From the NCBI RefSeq assembly GCF_002119405.1, contig NZ_MTBG01000014.1:25804-89803 (forward strand): 64,000 nucleotides of DNA. Reading direction: 5' to 3'. The translations under genes and the position numbers were made by a program. The notes under the pieces are model-generated. The model saw only the letters and a program-made list of their open reading frames with translations, was not told the DNA's origin and did not search any database. Below, one piece after another: positions 1 to 8,282 of this stretch (position 1 is the stretch's first letter; each line of letters opens with the position of its first letter). Source of the DNA: Pseudoruegeria sp. SK021 (lineage in GTDB: Bacteria > Pseudomonadota > Alphaproteobacteria > Rhodobacterales > Rhodobacteraceae).

Positions 1-734
1 GTCTTGACCAGCTTCAACTCGTTCGGTCCGGTCGCCGGGACGATGCAGTCCACCATCGCGTTCGGGAAGGTACAGGTCGCGTCGATCCACTCCGCCAGTG
101 CCGGATCAGTGAGGCGGGCCAATGACACCACCGTCTGCCGTAGGATCGCGCCGTTGCCTTGCAGGTTGTCACAGCTTTGGCCGGTAAACGGGCCGATTCC
201 GGCATCACGGCGCCGTTTCAATGCCGACACCATCGCGCCAAAGGCAGTGCAGGGCGTGTCCGGGTTGGCTGCATCATGTTGAATGTCGGGATGCGTGGCA
301 TCGAACTGCTTCGAGACCGGATCGATATAATAGCCGCCCTCGGTCACGGTCAGCGCCACGATCCGGATCGCCGGATCGGCCATTTGGGCAATCAGCGCGC
401 CGTTGCCGTCTTCGACCGGCACGAAGCCGATCATCGCACCACAGACCTCGGCCGATCGGCCCGCGGGGTCTAGTTCGATCAGGGTGGTTAGATAGTCCTG
501 CGCGGCAAGACGTTTGCGCTGTGCCTCGTCACCGGGCCGCACACCGGCCCCGATGATCGCCCAGTCATGGGCGAGGCCGTTTTGCATCAGCCGATGCAGA
601 TACCACGCTTGATGACCGCGATGGAAATTGCCCAGCCCGATATGGACGATGCCCGGCGTCAGGGTCGACCGGTCATAGGTCGGGCGCAAAACGGCCTCAG
701 GGAGGGCTGTCAGAGTTGCATCGGAAAGCTTCAT
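1..734 (-). CDS. mtlK: Mannitol 2-dehydrogenase, C-terminus beyond window edge
   Basis: This would oxidise D-mannitol (and related polyols such as D-arabinitol) to the ketose with NAD+ in the cytoplasm. About 244 N-terminal residues are present, roughly half of the usual 480-490. After the start MKLSDATL comes the typical early block GIVHIGLGNFHRGHQAWYL (residues about 29-47), which belongs to the NAD-binding fold of polyol-specific long-chain dehydrogenases. The ATG lies one base past the smoS stop, so the gene is the tail of the smo operon. The reading frame is open to base 1, so the gene is truncated only by the window. Family assignment is firm; the exact polyol preference (mannitol or arabinitol) cannot be told. 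Confidence 0.9.
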   Translation of the reverse strand, partial: MKLSDATLTALPEAVLRPTYDRSTLTPGIVHIGLGNFHRGHQAWYLHRLMQNGLAHDWAIIGAGVRPGDEAQRKRLAAQDYLTTLIELDPAGRSAEVCGAMIGFVPVEDGNGALIAQMADPAIRIVALTVTEGGYYIDPVSKQFDATHPDIQHDAANPDTPCTAFGAMVSALKRRRDAGIGPFTGQSCDNLQGNGAILRQTVVSLARLTDPALAEWIDATCTFPNAMVDCIVPATGPNELKLVK

Positions 735-735
735 G

Positions 736-1500
736 TCAGCTCATCCAGTTGCCGCCATCGACGTTCAACGTCTGGGCGGTGATATAGCGGGCCTCATCTG
801 AGGCAAGGAATACGACCGGGTCGGCAACGTCCTTCGGATCGCCCATGCGCCCCAGCGGAACAGCCTCGCCCACTTCTTTCTTCTTCTGGCCCCTGGGCTT
901 GTTTTCGTATTCCGCGAATTGGGCGTCGACCACCTCCCACATGGGCGTGTCGATCACACCCGGCGCGATGGCGTTGACGCGGATATTGGCGCCCGCCAGT
1001 TCCAGCGCTAAGGACTGCGTCACCGAAATCACCGCCGCCTTGGTCGAGCAATACAGCGCGATGTTCGGCTCGCCACGGCGGCCTGCCTGACTGGAGAAGT
1101 TGATAATCGCGCCGCCGCCGCGTTTCTTCATGCCCGGCACCACCGCCTGACAGGCAAAGATCGTGCCGCCGACATTGATGTCGTATTGGCGGCGGTAATC
1201 GGCAACGGTGATCTTATCGAGCGAGGCCATGTTGAAGATTCCCGCGTTATTGACAAGGATGTCGATCCCGCCCCACGCATCTTCTACTTCGCGGACCCCG
1301 CGCGCGATTGCGTCGAATTCCATCACATTGATCTCAACCGCCATACCGCCAATCGCTTCGGCGGTTGCAGCGGCGTCCTCCAGATTCAAATCCGAGACGG
1401 CAACCTTGGCCCCCGCTTTGGCCAAGGCTTCGCAGATCGCGCGGCCAATTCCACGGGCGCCACCGGTTACCAGCGCCACCTTCCCGTCAAGACGTTTCAT
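736..1500 (-). CDS. smoS: Sorbitol (L-iditol) dehydrogenase, SDR family
   Basis: A 254-residue classical short-chain dehydrogenase predicted to oxidise D-sorbitol to D-fructose with NAD+. Visible are the cofactor motif TGGARGIG (residues 12-19), NNAG (84-87), and the catalytic Ser (136/137), Tyr150 and Lys154 in [10 protein letters not shown] use the start [14 protein letters not shown] because an upstream extension adds nothing conserved. This start overlaps the end of the ABC ATPase gene by 14 bases. Its position between the polyol ABC importer and mannitol dehydrogenase matches the smo operon of Rhodobacter. The sequence alone cannot separate sorbitol from galactitol or other polyols. Confidence 0.88.
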   Translation of the reverse strand: MKRLDGKVALVTGGARGIGRAICEALAKAGAKVAVSDLNLEDAAATAEAIGGMAVEINVMEFDAIARGVREVEDAWGGIDILVNNAGIFNMASLDKITVADYRRQYDINVGGTIFACQAVVPGMKKRGGGAIINFSSQAGRRGEPNIALYCSTKAAVISVTQSLALELAGANIRVNAIAPGVIDTPMWEVVDAQFAEYENKPRGQKKKEVGEAVPLGRMGDPKDVADPVVFLASDEARYITAQTLNVDGGNWMS

Positions 1501-2500
1501 TGATCCGCAGTCCTTGTTCGTTAAACTTGTGAATATGCTCGGCCTGCGGCGTGACATAGACCGTGTCGCCGTGCTTGACGTCGACATCGCCCCCAGCGCG
1601 CACCGTCAACGGATCACAGCCGGGAATGCCGTGGATATGCATGAAGGTGTCAGAACCAAGGTGTTCGGCAACGCCGATCTTGCCCTGCCATGCCCCTTCG
1701 GTCTTGGAGATGGTGGTATGCTCGGGCCGAATGCCGATCGTATGAACGTTCATCTGTGCCGCCAATGCGCCGCTGATCAGGTTCATTTTCGGCGACCCGA
1801 TGAAGCCTGCGACGAAGGTGTTGCGCGGCCTGCGATACAGTTCCAGCGGGCTGCCAACCTGTTCAATGACGCCAGCGTGAAGCACCACGATCTTGTCTGC
1901 CATGGTCATGGCTTCGACCTGATCATGGGTCACATAGACCATCGTGGTCTCAAGCTTTTTGTGCAGCTCAGAAATTTCCATCCGCATCCCGACCCGCAAG
2001 GCGGCATCAAGGTTGGACAGCGGTTCGTCGAACAAGAAAGCCGACGGCTCCCGCACAATCGCCCGGCCAATGGCGACGCGCTGACGCTGACCGCCCGAAA
2101 GCTGGCCCGGACGCCGGTCCAGATAATCGGTCAGGTTCAGCGCCTTGGCGGCGCTTTCGATCCGCCGGTCCTGTTCGGCTTGTTCCATACCCGCCATTTT
2201 CATCGGGAAGGCGATGTTCTTTCTGACCGACATATGCGGATAAAGCGCGTAGGACTGGAACACCATCGCCAGACCGCGTTTGGCGGGCGGCAAGCCGGTG
2301 GCGTCTTCGCCGTCGATCTCAATATTGCCCGAGGTCGTATCTTCCAGACCGGCGATCAGGCGCAAAAGGGTGGACTTGCCACAACCCGAGGGGCCAACGA
2401 AGACCACAAATTCGCCGTCGTTGATTTCCAGATCCAGCGGCGGGATGACCACCACATCGCCGAAGGATTTCTTGACCTGTTTTAGCTGTATGCGTCCCAT
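1487..2500 (-). CDS. smoK: Polyol ABC transporter ATPase (UgpC/MalK family)
   Basis: This 337-residue ATPase energises uptake of polyols by the SmoEFG importer. Walker A is GPSGCGKST (36-44), the signature LSGGQ is at 134-138 and Walker B FLFDEP at 155-160, followed by the D-loop SNLDA and the switch histidine in YVTHDQ. The C-terminal third is the OB/TOBE-type regulatory domain of the MalK/UgpC group. It follows the second permease with a 9-base gap and runs into smoS. All catalytic motifs are intact. Confidence 0.9.
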   Translation of the reverse strand: MGRIQLKQVKKSFGDVVVIPPLDLEINDGEFVVFVGPSGCGKSTLLRLIAGLEDTTSGNIEIDGEDATGLPPAKRGLAMVFQSYALYPHMSVRKNIAFPMKMAGMEQAEQDRRIESAAKALNLTDYLDRRPGQLSGGQRQRVAIGRAIVREPSAFLFDEPLSNLDAALRVGMRMEISELHKKLETTMVYVTHDQVEAMTMADKIVVLHAGVIEQVGSPLELYRRPRNTFVAGFIGSPKMNLISGALAAQMNVHTIGIRPEHTTISKTEGAWQGKIGVAEHLGSDTFMHIHGIPGCDPLTVRAGGDVDVKHGDTVYVTPQAEHIHKFNEQGLRINETS

Positions 2501-2509
2501 TTCAGTTCC

Positions 2510-3340
2510 TCACTTTACAGCGCCGAAGGTCAGACCCCGGACGAGTTGTTTCTGGCTGAACCAGCCCATGATTAGAATTGGCGCGATGGCCATGATCGAT
2601 GCCGCGCTAAGCTTGGCGTAGAACAGTCCCTCGGGGGCCGAGAAGCTGGAGATGAACTTGGTCAATGGCGCGGCGTTCACAGTGGTCAGCAGGATGGTCC
2701 AGAACGCTTCATTCCAGGCAAGAATGATGTTGAGCAGGATCGTCGAGGCAATGCCCGGCACCGCCATGGGGGTTAGCACATACAGAATTTCGGATTTCAA
2801 AGACGCGCCATCCATCCGGGCCGCTTCAAGAATTTCACCCGGAATTTCGCGGAAATAGGTGTACAGCATCCAGACTATGATCGGCAGGTTGATCAGCATC
2901 AGGATCACGATCAGCAGGATCCGACTGTCCATCAACCCCAGCCATTTGGCGACCAGAACCAGAGGATAGAGCACCCCCACCGCTGGCAGCATCTTGGTCG
3001 ACAGCATCCACAGCAGCACATCCTTGGTCTTGGGGCCGGGCACGAAGGCCATCGCCCACGCGGCCGGAACCGCAAAGATGATGCCAAGTATGGTCGACCC
3101 AACCGCAATGATGATCGAATTGGTCAGGGCCAGCGGATAGTTCGACCGCTCCAGCACGGCGGTGTAGTTTTCCGTGGTCCAGTCAAAGAAGAACCAGACC
3201 GGCGGGTCAGAAATTGCTGTGACCTCTGATTTGAAACTGGTCAGGAAGGTCCAGAGGATGGGAAAGAAGATGAGCAAACCCAATCCCCACGCCAGGGCCG
3301 TCCACATGATCTTCTTTTGTTTTGTGATAGCGCGAGCCAT
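2510..3340 (-). CDS. smoG: Polyol ABC transporter permease (MalG-type)
   Basis: A 276-residue inner-membrane permease with six predicted membrane segments. It carries the cytoplasmic coupling-loop motif EAARMDGA starting at residue 172, which docks to the ATPase, and ends in the MalG-like pattern QLVRGLTFGAVK. It pairs with SmoF to form the pore for sorbitol and mannitol. Gaps to its neighbours are short (15 bases to smoF, 9 to smoK), so it is co-transcribed. Assignment to polyols rests on the flanking dehydrogenases. Confidence 0.88.
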   Translation of the reverse strand: MARAITKQKKIMWTALAWGLGLLIFFPILWTFLTSFKSEVTAISDPPVWFFFDWTTENYTAVLERSNYPLALTNSIIIAVGSTILGIIFAVPAAWAMAFVPGPKTKDVLLWMLSTKMLPAVGVLYPLVLVAKWLGLMDSRILLIVILMLINLPIIVWMLYTYFREIPGEILEAARMDGASLKSEILYVLTPMAVPGIASTILLNIILAWNEAFWTILLTTVNAAPLTKFISSFSAPEGLFYAKLSAASIMAIAPILIMGWFSQKQLVRGLTFGAVK

Positions 3341-3355
3341 GGTCAGATACCTCCC

Positions 3356-4222
3356 TTATTTATCAAGGTTCTTGCCGACGATGCGCATCAGGAAGATGGC
3401 AACGATGTTGGCAAGGATGACTGCGATGATGCCGCCTGCGGACCCCAGTCCGATGTTCTGACTTTCCAACACACGTTGATAGACGAGGTAGGTCAGAGTG
3501 CGGGTCCCGAACGCGCCATTGGTGGTCACGAAAATTTCCGCGAAGATCGACAGTAGAAAGATCGTCTGGATTAGGATGACAACCGTCACGGCCCGGCTGA
3601 GATGCGGCAGGATGATATACCAGAACCGCTTGATCCCCGGCGCGCCATCCATTTCCGCAGCCTCAAGCTGTTCGCTGGACAAAGACTGTACCGCGGTCAG
3701 CAGGATCAGGGTCGCAAAGGGCAACCATTGCCACGCCACGATCACAATGATCGAAAACAACGGTGCTTGACTGAGGAAATCATAGGGTTGCATACCGAAA
3801 AACTTATACAGATAGGAAAACAGCCCGTTATCAACGTTGAAGAACATGTTCTTCCAAACCAACGCCGATACGGTGGGCATGACGAAGAACGGGGCGATCA
3901 CAAGGATGCGGACAATGCCCTGCCCAAACATCGGCTGATCAAGCAACAGCGCGAATAGAATGCCGCCGATGATGGTAATCGACAGAATGCCTGCGACCAT
4001 CCACAAAGTCGTGCCGACGGCTTTCAAGAAGGACGACGACGTGAGGAAGGATTCATAATTCTTGAATCCAATCCATGCCTCAAAAACACCGCGCAGCGGG
4101 CGGTAATCAGCAAACGAAAAATACAACGTCATACAAAGCGGGATCAGCATCCACACAAGGAGGACGAACACCGCGGGCGCGATCATCAGCCGGGCGGCAG
4201 CTCTGGATTGCTGGGTTGCCAT
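3356..4222 (-). CDS. smoF: Polyol ABC transporter permease (MalF-type)
   Basis: A 288-residue permease with about six membrane helices and the coupling motif EAAEMDGAPG at residues 187-196. It is the first membrane gene after the binding protein. A 133-base gap with two stem-loops separates it from smoE. A GGAGG-like ribosome site precedes the ATG. Together with SmoG it should form the heterodimeric channel of the polyol importer. Confidence 0.88.
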   Translation of the reverse strand: MATQQSRAAARLMIAPAVFVLLVWMLIPLCMTLYFSFADYRPLRGVFEAWIGFKNYESFLTSSSFLKAVGTTLWMVAGILSITIIGGILFALLLDQPMFGQGIVRILVIAPFFVMPTVSALVWKNMFFNVDNGLFSYLYKFFGMQPYDFLSQAPLFSIIVIVAWQWLPFATLILLTAVQSLSSEQLEAAEMDGAPGIKRFWYIILPHLSRAVTVVILIQTIFLLSIFAEIFVTTNGAFGTRTLTYLVYQRVLESQNIGLGSAGGIIAVILANIVAIFLMRIVGKNLDK

Positions 4223-4299
4223 TACGAACCTCCTGTCAGGGGGTGGACAGCGAAATTGGGGTTTAGAAAACGCGAGACCGGGTCTGCAGGAAACCAGAA

Positions 4300-4343
4300 G
4301 GCACAGTTATATGTGCCCAGGGCGAACCAATCGGCCCGCCCTG
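4300..4343 (-). other. Tandem stem-loops between binding-protein and permease genes
   Basis: Two adjoining perfect inverted repeats lie just after the smoE stop: CAGGGCG/CGCCCTG (4318-4324 with 4337-4343) and GGCACA/TGTGCC (4300-4305 with 4312-4317). No long T-tract follows. In the position of the classic malE-malF intergenic stem-loops, such structures commonly protect the upstream binding-protein mRNA or reduce read-through. Confidence 0.6.
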
Positions 4344-4355
4344 CACCGCGTGGCC

Positions 4356-5675
4356 TTAGTAGCCCGCCGCTTCCATTTCCTCAGTCGTCAGTTCTTGCGC
4401 ATTCTCAAGCGCCTCTTCAGCCGATTGTTGTCCGGCCAGCGCGGCAGAGAATTCCTGCCCCACCTGATTGGCGATCCCGGCAAATTCGGGGATCGCGACG
4501 AATTGAACCCCGGTATAGGGCACCGGATCAACCGTCGGGTTGGTCGGATCTGCAGAGAGGATGCTCTTCAGCGTCATCTCGGCGAAGGGCGCAGCCGCCA
4601 AATAATCCGCGTTCTCATACAGCGAGGTGCGGGTTCCCGGAGGTACGTTCGCCCAACCTTCTTCTGCGGCTACGATCTCGGTGTAGCCTTGGCTGGTGGC
4701 CCAAGAGATAAAGGTCTTGGCCGCATCAATGTTGTCGGACGATGACGGAACGGCCAGCGACCAAGCCCAAAGCCAATTGCCGCGCTTGCCCAATCCGTTG
4801 TCGGGGGCCAAGGCAAAGCCGACCTGATCCGCCACAGTCGAGTCGTCACCGGTCACGAAGGACGCCGCAACGGTGGCGTCGATCCACATGCCGCATTTGC
4901 CTTGCTGGAACAGGGTCAGATTTTCGTTGAACCCGTTATTCGCTGCCCCTTGGGGGCCGGATTCCGCCATCATGTCGAGATAGAAGTTCAGCGTGTTCGC
5001 CCATGCGTCACTGTCGAATTGCGCTTGCCAATCTTCGTCGAACCAGCGGGCGCCGAAGGAATTGGACATGGCGGTCAGAAACGCCATATTTTCGCCCCAC
5101 CCGGCCTTGCCGCGGGCGCAGATGCCGTTGATTTCGTTGTCCCGGTCGGTCATGGCCGCTGCGGCTTCGCGGATGAAGTCCCATGTCGGCGCCTCTGGCA
5201 TTTCCAGACCGGCCTTTTCCATCAGGTCCTTGCGGTACATGACCATGGAACTTTCGCCATAGAACGGTGCGGCGTAAAGGTTGTCGTCAACAGTCAGGCC
5301 ACCGGCAATCGCGGGCAGAAGGTCGGCGGCATTCCAGTCGTCTGCCATGCCGTCATTCAGCGACACCAGCCAGTCGTTCTTGCCCCAAATCGGCACTTCG
5401 TAAGTGCCGATGGTGATCACGTCATAAGCGCCGCCGCCGGTGGTGATGTCAGTGGTCACGTTCTGGCGCAGGACGTTTTCTTCCAGCGTCACCCATTCGA
5501 CATTGATGTCTGGGTGCGCCTCATTGAATTTGCCGGTCAGGGCCTGCATGCGCACCATGTCGCCGTTGTTCACAGTTGCAATAGTAATTGTACTGGAGTG
5601 CGACGCTGCAAGAGCGGCTGTCGCGCTGACTGACACGAGCGCCGTCGCGCCAACGAGTGCATTTTTCAGGTTCAT
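4356..5675 (-). CDS. smoE: Polyol ABC transporter periplasmic binding protein
   Basis: A 439-residue extracellular solute-binding protein (family 1). The N-terminus MNLKNALVGATALVS and the following Ala-rich stretch ending ALA form a Sec signal peptide, with cleavage near residue 23. The mature protein begins ASHSSTITIATVNNGDM. It captures sorbitol/mannitol in the periplasm and delivers it to SmoFG. I chose this ATG because a strong GGGAGGAA ribosome site precedes it and a signal peptide follows; an in-frame extension upstream lacks both. It is the first structural gene of the smo operon, under the promoter and operator at 5725-5763. Confidence 0.9.
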   Translation of the reverse strand: MNLKNALVGATALVSVSATAALAASHSSTITIATVNNGDMVRMQALTGKFNEAHPDINVEWVTLEENVLRQNVTTDITTGGGAYDVITIGTYEVPIWGKNDWLVSLNDGMADDWNAADLLPAIAGGLTVDDNLYAAPFYGESSMVMYRKDLMEKAGLEMPEAPTWDFIREAAAAMTDRDNEINGICARGKAGWGENMAFLTAMSNSFGARWFDEDWQAQFDSDAWANTLNFYLDMMAESGPQGAANNGFNENLTLFQQGKCGMWIDATVAASFVTGDDSTVADQVGFALAPDNGLGKRGNWLWAWSLAVPSSSDNIDAAKTFISWATSQGYTEIVAAEEGWANVPPGTRTSLYENADYLAAAPFAEMTLKSILSADPTNPTVDPVPYTGVQFVAIPEFAGIANQVGQEFSAALAGQQSAEEALENAQELTTEEMEAAGY

Positions 5676-5724
5676 CCAAATTTCCTCCCGAGAATTTATG
5701 GACCGTGAAAGAGGCATAGATCGC

Positions 5725-5763
5725 ATTATAGCGTCAGTCAAATTAAATCTTTACTCCCGTAAA
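5725..5763 (-). promoter_or_regulatory. smoE promoter with predicted LacI-family operator
   Basis: On the minus strand a perfect TATAAT (-10) lies at 5725-5730. The inverted repeat TTTAC-TCCC-GTAAA (5750-5763) sits 20-33 bases further upstream, where a -35 box would be; no good -35 hexamer is visible there. A very similar half-matching site occurs upstream of the adjacent LacI-family gene, so this is the likely repressor site of the polyol operon. Confidence 0.55.
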
Positions 5764-5786
5764 ATTTTCTCCTGATTAACCTGCGA

Positions 5787-6812
5787 TCACGCCGACTGCC
5801 TCAAGACCAGCTTGCCATCAAAAACAACCTCTGGCCGGTCCTGATTGTCGCACCCATCCTTGATCAGATGGAACAGCGTTTCAACGCTTTTTGTCGCAAT
5901 GGCATTAAAGTCCTGCGCAACAGTGGTTAAAGGCGGGCAGGTAAATTGCGACCACGGGTGATCGTCATGACCTGCAATGCGCAGCGCGCAGCCCGGCCCA
6001 TGCCCCACCCGCAAGCCTTTTTGATACGCCGCCGCAATCAATCCGATGGCCATGCGATCATTGGAACACAAGATCGTTTCCGATGGCAGGGATCGGGCTG
6101 AGATCAGCCGCTTGCCTTCCTCCAGCCCAATCTGCTCAAAGCTCCAACCCGTCCCCTCGGCACGGATCACTTTGGGATCATGCCCCAGACCCTCCATTGC
6201 CTGAATATAGGCGTCGCGCCGCTTGTTGGCGTTCGGATTGATCGGCGGCATTTCAAGGAAACATGGCGGCTCGCCCGTGCGGCACAAATAGTCTACGATC
6301 AAAGGGATACTTTGGAAGTTATTCGACCCAACGAAGGCTTTTCCGACCTTTACGTTGCTGTCAAAGACAACCGTTGGGACGCTTTCGGTGAACTTTTTCA
6401 CCGCCTCAAAATCAGAGCTGCGACCCAATGGGGCAATCAAGGCCCCCGCGGGCCGGAGCGACTGCAAGGTTGCCAGAGCATTGTTTTCCAGCCCCTGCTG
6501 GCCGTGCGCGCTGAAGACGATGGGCCAGTATCCGGCATCGATACATTGGCATTCAATCCGCCGCACGATTTCGGAAAAGAACGGGTCTGCCAGATAGGGA
6601 ACAACGATGCCAATTGTCTTGGTCAGCTTCCGGTTCTGGTTGATCGCAAAGATGTTCGGACGATAGTCATATTCTTCCAGAGCGGATTCAATCTTGGCCC
6701 GGGTCGTTTTGCGCACACTGTCAGGATCGTGGAAGTACTTTGACAGGGTTGGCCGGGAAATTTCGCTGATTCTGGCGAAATCATCCATCGTTCTGATCTT
6801 ATCTTCGGCCAT
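5787..6812 (-). CDS. LacI-family transcriptional regulator of the polyol operon
   Basis: A 341-residue regulator with an N-terminal LacI-type helix-turn-helix (about residues 9-55: MDDFARISEISRPTLSKYF, then the hinge DYRPN) and a periplasmic-binding-protein-like effector domain. The start MAEDKIRT follows a GGAGGGG ribosome site; the upstream extension is not conserved-looking. It is encoded immediately upstream of, and on the same strand as, smoE. It probably represses the smo genes in the absence of polyol and autoregulates through the site at 6898-6911. The Rhodobacter smo operon is not, to my knowledge, described with this regulator type, so the pairing is an inference. Confidence 0.88.
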   Translation of the reverse strand: MAEDKIRTMDDFARISEISRPTLSKYFHDPDSVRKTTRAKIESALEEYDYRPNIFAINQNRKLTKTIGIVVPYLADPFFSEIVRRIECQCIDAGYWPIVFSAHGQQGLENNALATLQSLRPAGALIAPLGRSSDFEAVKKFTESVPTVVFDSNVKVGKAFVGSNNFQSIPLIVDYLCRTGEPPCFLEMPPINPNANKRRDAYIQAMEGLGHDPKVIRAEGTGWSFEQIGLEEGKRLISARSLPSETILCSNDRMAIGLIAAAYQKGLRVGHGPGCALRIAGHDDHPWSQFTCPPLTTVAQDFNAIATKSVETLFHLIKDGCDNQDRPEVVFDGKLVLRQSA

Positions 6813-7188
6813 TGAAGCCCCCCTCCGGATCGTTAGAATTTGCGCCCGCCGCACATGTCGACCGGCACATTGCAGCATGCATTGGCGGAACCAAAACTTT
6901 ACGCGCGTTATTTTTATTTGAGCGACTGTAAGTCCGGCGCCCTCTGAGGGTCAACATTCAATCGAGCCGGATCGCGCGGCTGACCTGACGAGAGCACGGC
7001 AACCATGTCGTCGCCCGCCTTGGCAGGGCCCGGCCACCCCGTGGCGTGAACATCTGCCACGTTCAAAGGTGTGACCTTGCGTTACTCTCCGCTTGGGTAC
7101 TGGACGATGCCGCAGTGCAGCACTAGGTGACAGATGGGAGGACAACGTCGCAGTCGGCATAAACGTCGGCATTACTAGGTCCGAACTT
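6813..7188. other. Intergenic region upstream of the LacI regulator
   Basis: This 376-base stretch separates the divergently oriented regulator and GNAT gene. I see no convincing gene in it. The only clear element is the operator-like repeat at 6898-6911 inside an AT-rich patch (about 6890-6920). Confidence 0.6.
6898..6911 (-). promoter_or_regulatory. Predicted autoregulatory operator of the LacI regulator
   Basis: The sequence TTTAC-GCGC-GTTAT has the same 14-base geometry as the site TTTAC-TCCC-GTAAA before smoE, with one arm mismatched by one base. It lies 86 bases upstream of the regulator start. Two related half-sites at the two expected control points support a shared operator. Confidence 0.45.
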
Positions 7189-7749
7189 ATGCACAACGAA
7201 ACGCCATCTTATTCCCCGGTCATCCGGCGCTTGCGGGCTTCTGACCAGCCGGAATTGGCCGCCCACTTTCACAGGCTTGACCAGAATACCCGCCGCCTTC
7301 GGTTCGGCGGCATGGTCAGTGATGCCTTCGTTGCCGACTATGCCGCCAAAATTCTGTCAGATGATTCCGTGATCTTCGGCGCATTTTCGGACGACACTCT
7401 ACGCGGCGTCGCAGAATTGCGCGGCGCAATGTGGCGATGGCCCCGAAGTGCGGAAGTGGCCCTGCTGGTTGAACCTGCATGGCAGGACAAAGGGTTGGGC
7501 GACGCCTTGCTGGGCCGCCTGATTGCGGCGGCGCAAAACCGTGGGATCAAAACCCTGCAAATGATGTGTCTGCGCGAAAACAGACGGATGCAGGCATTGG
7601 CCCGGAAACACAAAGCGACGCTGGAAATCACAGTAGACAGCGTCGAGGCCACCCTCGCCCCCGCTTGGCCGACGCCGATGTCCCTGTTCGAGGAAATCTT
7701 CGGCAACCCACGCTCCTATCTGCCGATGGGGTTTCACCTGCCGACCTGA
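7189..7749 (+). CDS. GNAT-family N-acetyltransferase-like protein
   Basis: A 186-residue protein with the GNAT core. The acetyl-CoA pyrophosphate loop QDKGLGDALL is at about residues 102-111, followed by the helix LIAAAQNRGIKTLQMMCL. Its substrate is unknown. The ATG at 7189 is used because the longer frame begins with a TTG and no conserved sequence. The ribosome site is weak (AGG nine bases upstream). It stands alone, convergent with the GlcG-like gene. Nothing nearby suggests whether it modifies a metabolite or a protein. Confidence 0.7.
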   Translation: MHNETPSYSPVIRRLRASDQPELAAHFHRLDQNTRRLRFGGMVSDAFVADYAAKILSDDSVIFGAFSDDTLRGVAELRGAMWRWPRSAEVALLVEPAWQDKGLGDALLGRLIAAAQNRGIKTLQMMCLRENRRMQALARKHKATLEITVDSVEATLAPAWPTPMSLFEEIFGNPRSYLPMGFHLPT

Positions 7750-7777
7750 ACCTGAGGGCTGGCGACCAATCCGCGCC

Positions 7778-8263
7778 TCAGTGTTGGTCCGACAGCGAAG
7801 ATTTGCGCCACTCTGGATCGAACTCGGCCGGATTTGAGGTGAGGCCGACACTGCGGATCGCCAGAACGCCGCAATATTCGTCCTTTTCCGAACTGTCGCC
7901 ACTGATGCCGACCGCGCCGATGGTCATGCCCTCGGCGTCTTCAATCAGGACGCCGCCCGGCACCGGTACAAAGCGGCCCTCGGACGCTGCGGCCAGCGCG
8001 GTTTGAAAGTTTGGGCGCGCCGACAGGTAATCGCGGATCTGACGGCTGGGCATGCCCATGCCCAGCGATCCCCACGCCTTGCCGAAGGCAATGTCAAAGC
8101 GCAGCAGCCCACAGCCGTCTTCGCAGACCATCGCTTTCATGCGGCCACCGGCATCCAGCACCACAATGGTCAGAGGCTTCATGCCTTCTTGCCGTCCGAC
8201 CTCTAGCGCCTTGTCCAGAATGGCCCGCGCGGTTTCCAGCGGCAACGTTGATTTGACTTTCAT
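7778..8263 (-). CDS. GlcG/HbpS-like protein (DUF336)
   Basis: A 161-residue single-domain protein of the GlcG/HbpS family: the TIVVLDAGGRMKAMV strand, the MPSRQIRDYL helix, and the PVPGGVLIEDAEGMTIGAVGISG core. Family members bind haem or small ligands and often sit beside dehydrogenases or transporters of organic acids; their role there is unsettled. It is the last gene of the malonate/TRAP operon, 19 bases after dctM. No signal peptide is visible. Confidence 0.82.
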   Translation of the reverse strand: MKVKSTLPLETARAILDKALEVGRQEGMKPLTIVVLDAGGRMKAMVCEDGCGLLRFDIAFGKAWGSLGMGMPSRQIRDYLSARPNFQTALAAASEGRFVPVPGGVLIEDAEGMTIGAVGISGDSSEKDEYCGVLAIRSVGLTSNPAEFDPEWRKSSLSDQH

Positions 8264-8282
8264 CTTGGGTCCTCTCTCAGGC

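Noticed and set aside
1208..2485. Rightward 425-codon frame opposite smoK and smoS
   Set aside because: It is the shadow of the ATPase and dehydrogenase genes, which carry all their motifs on the other strand.
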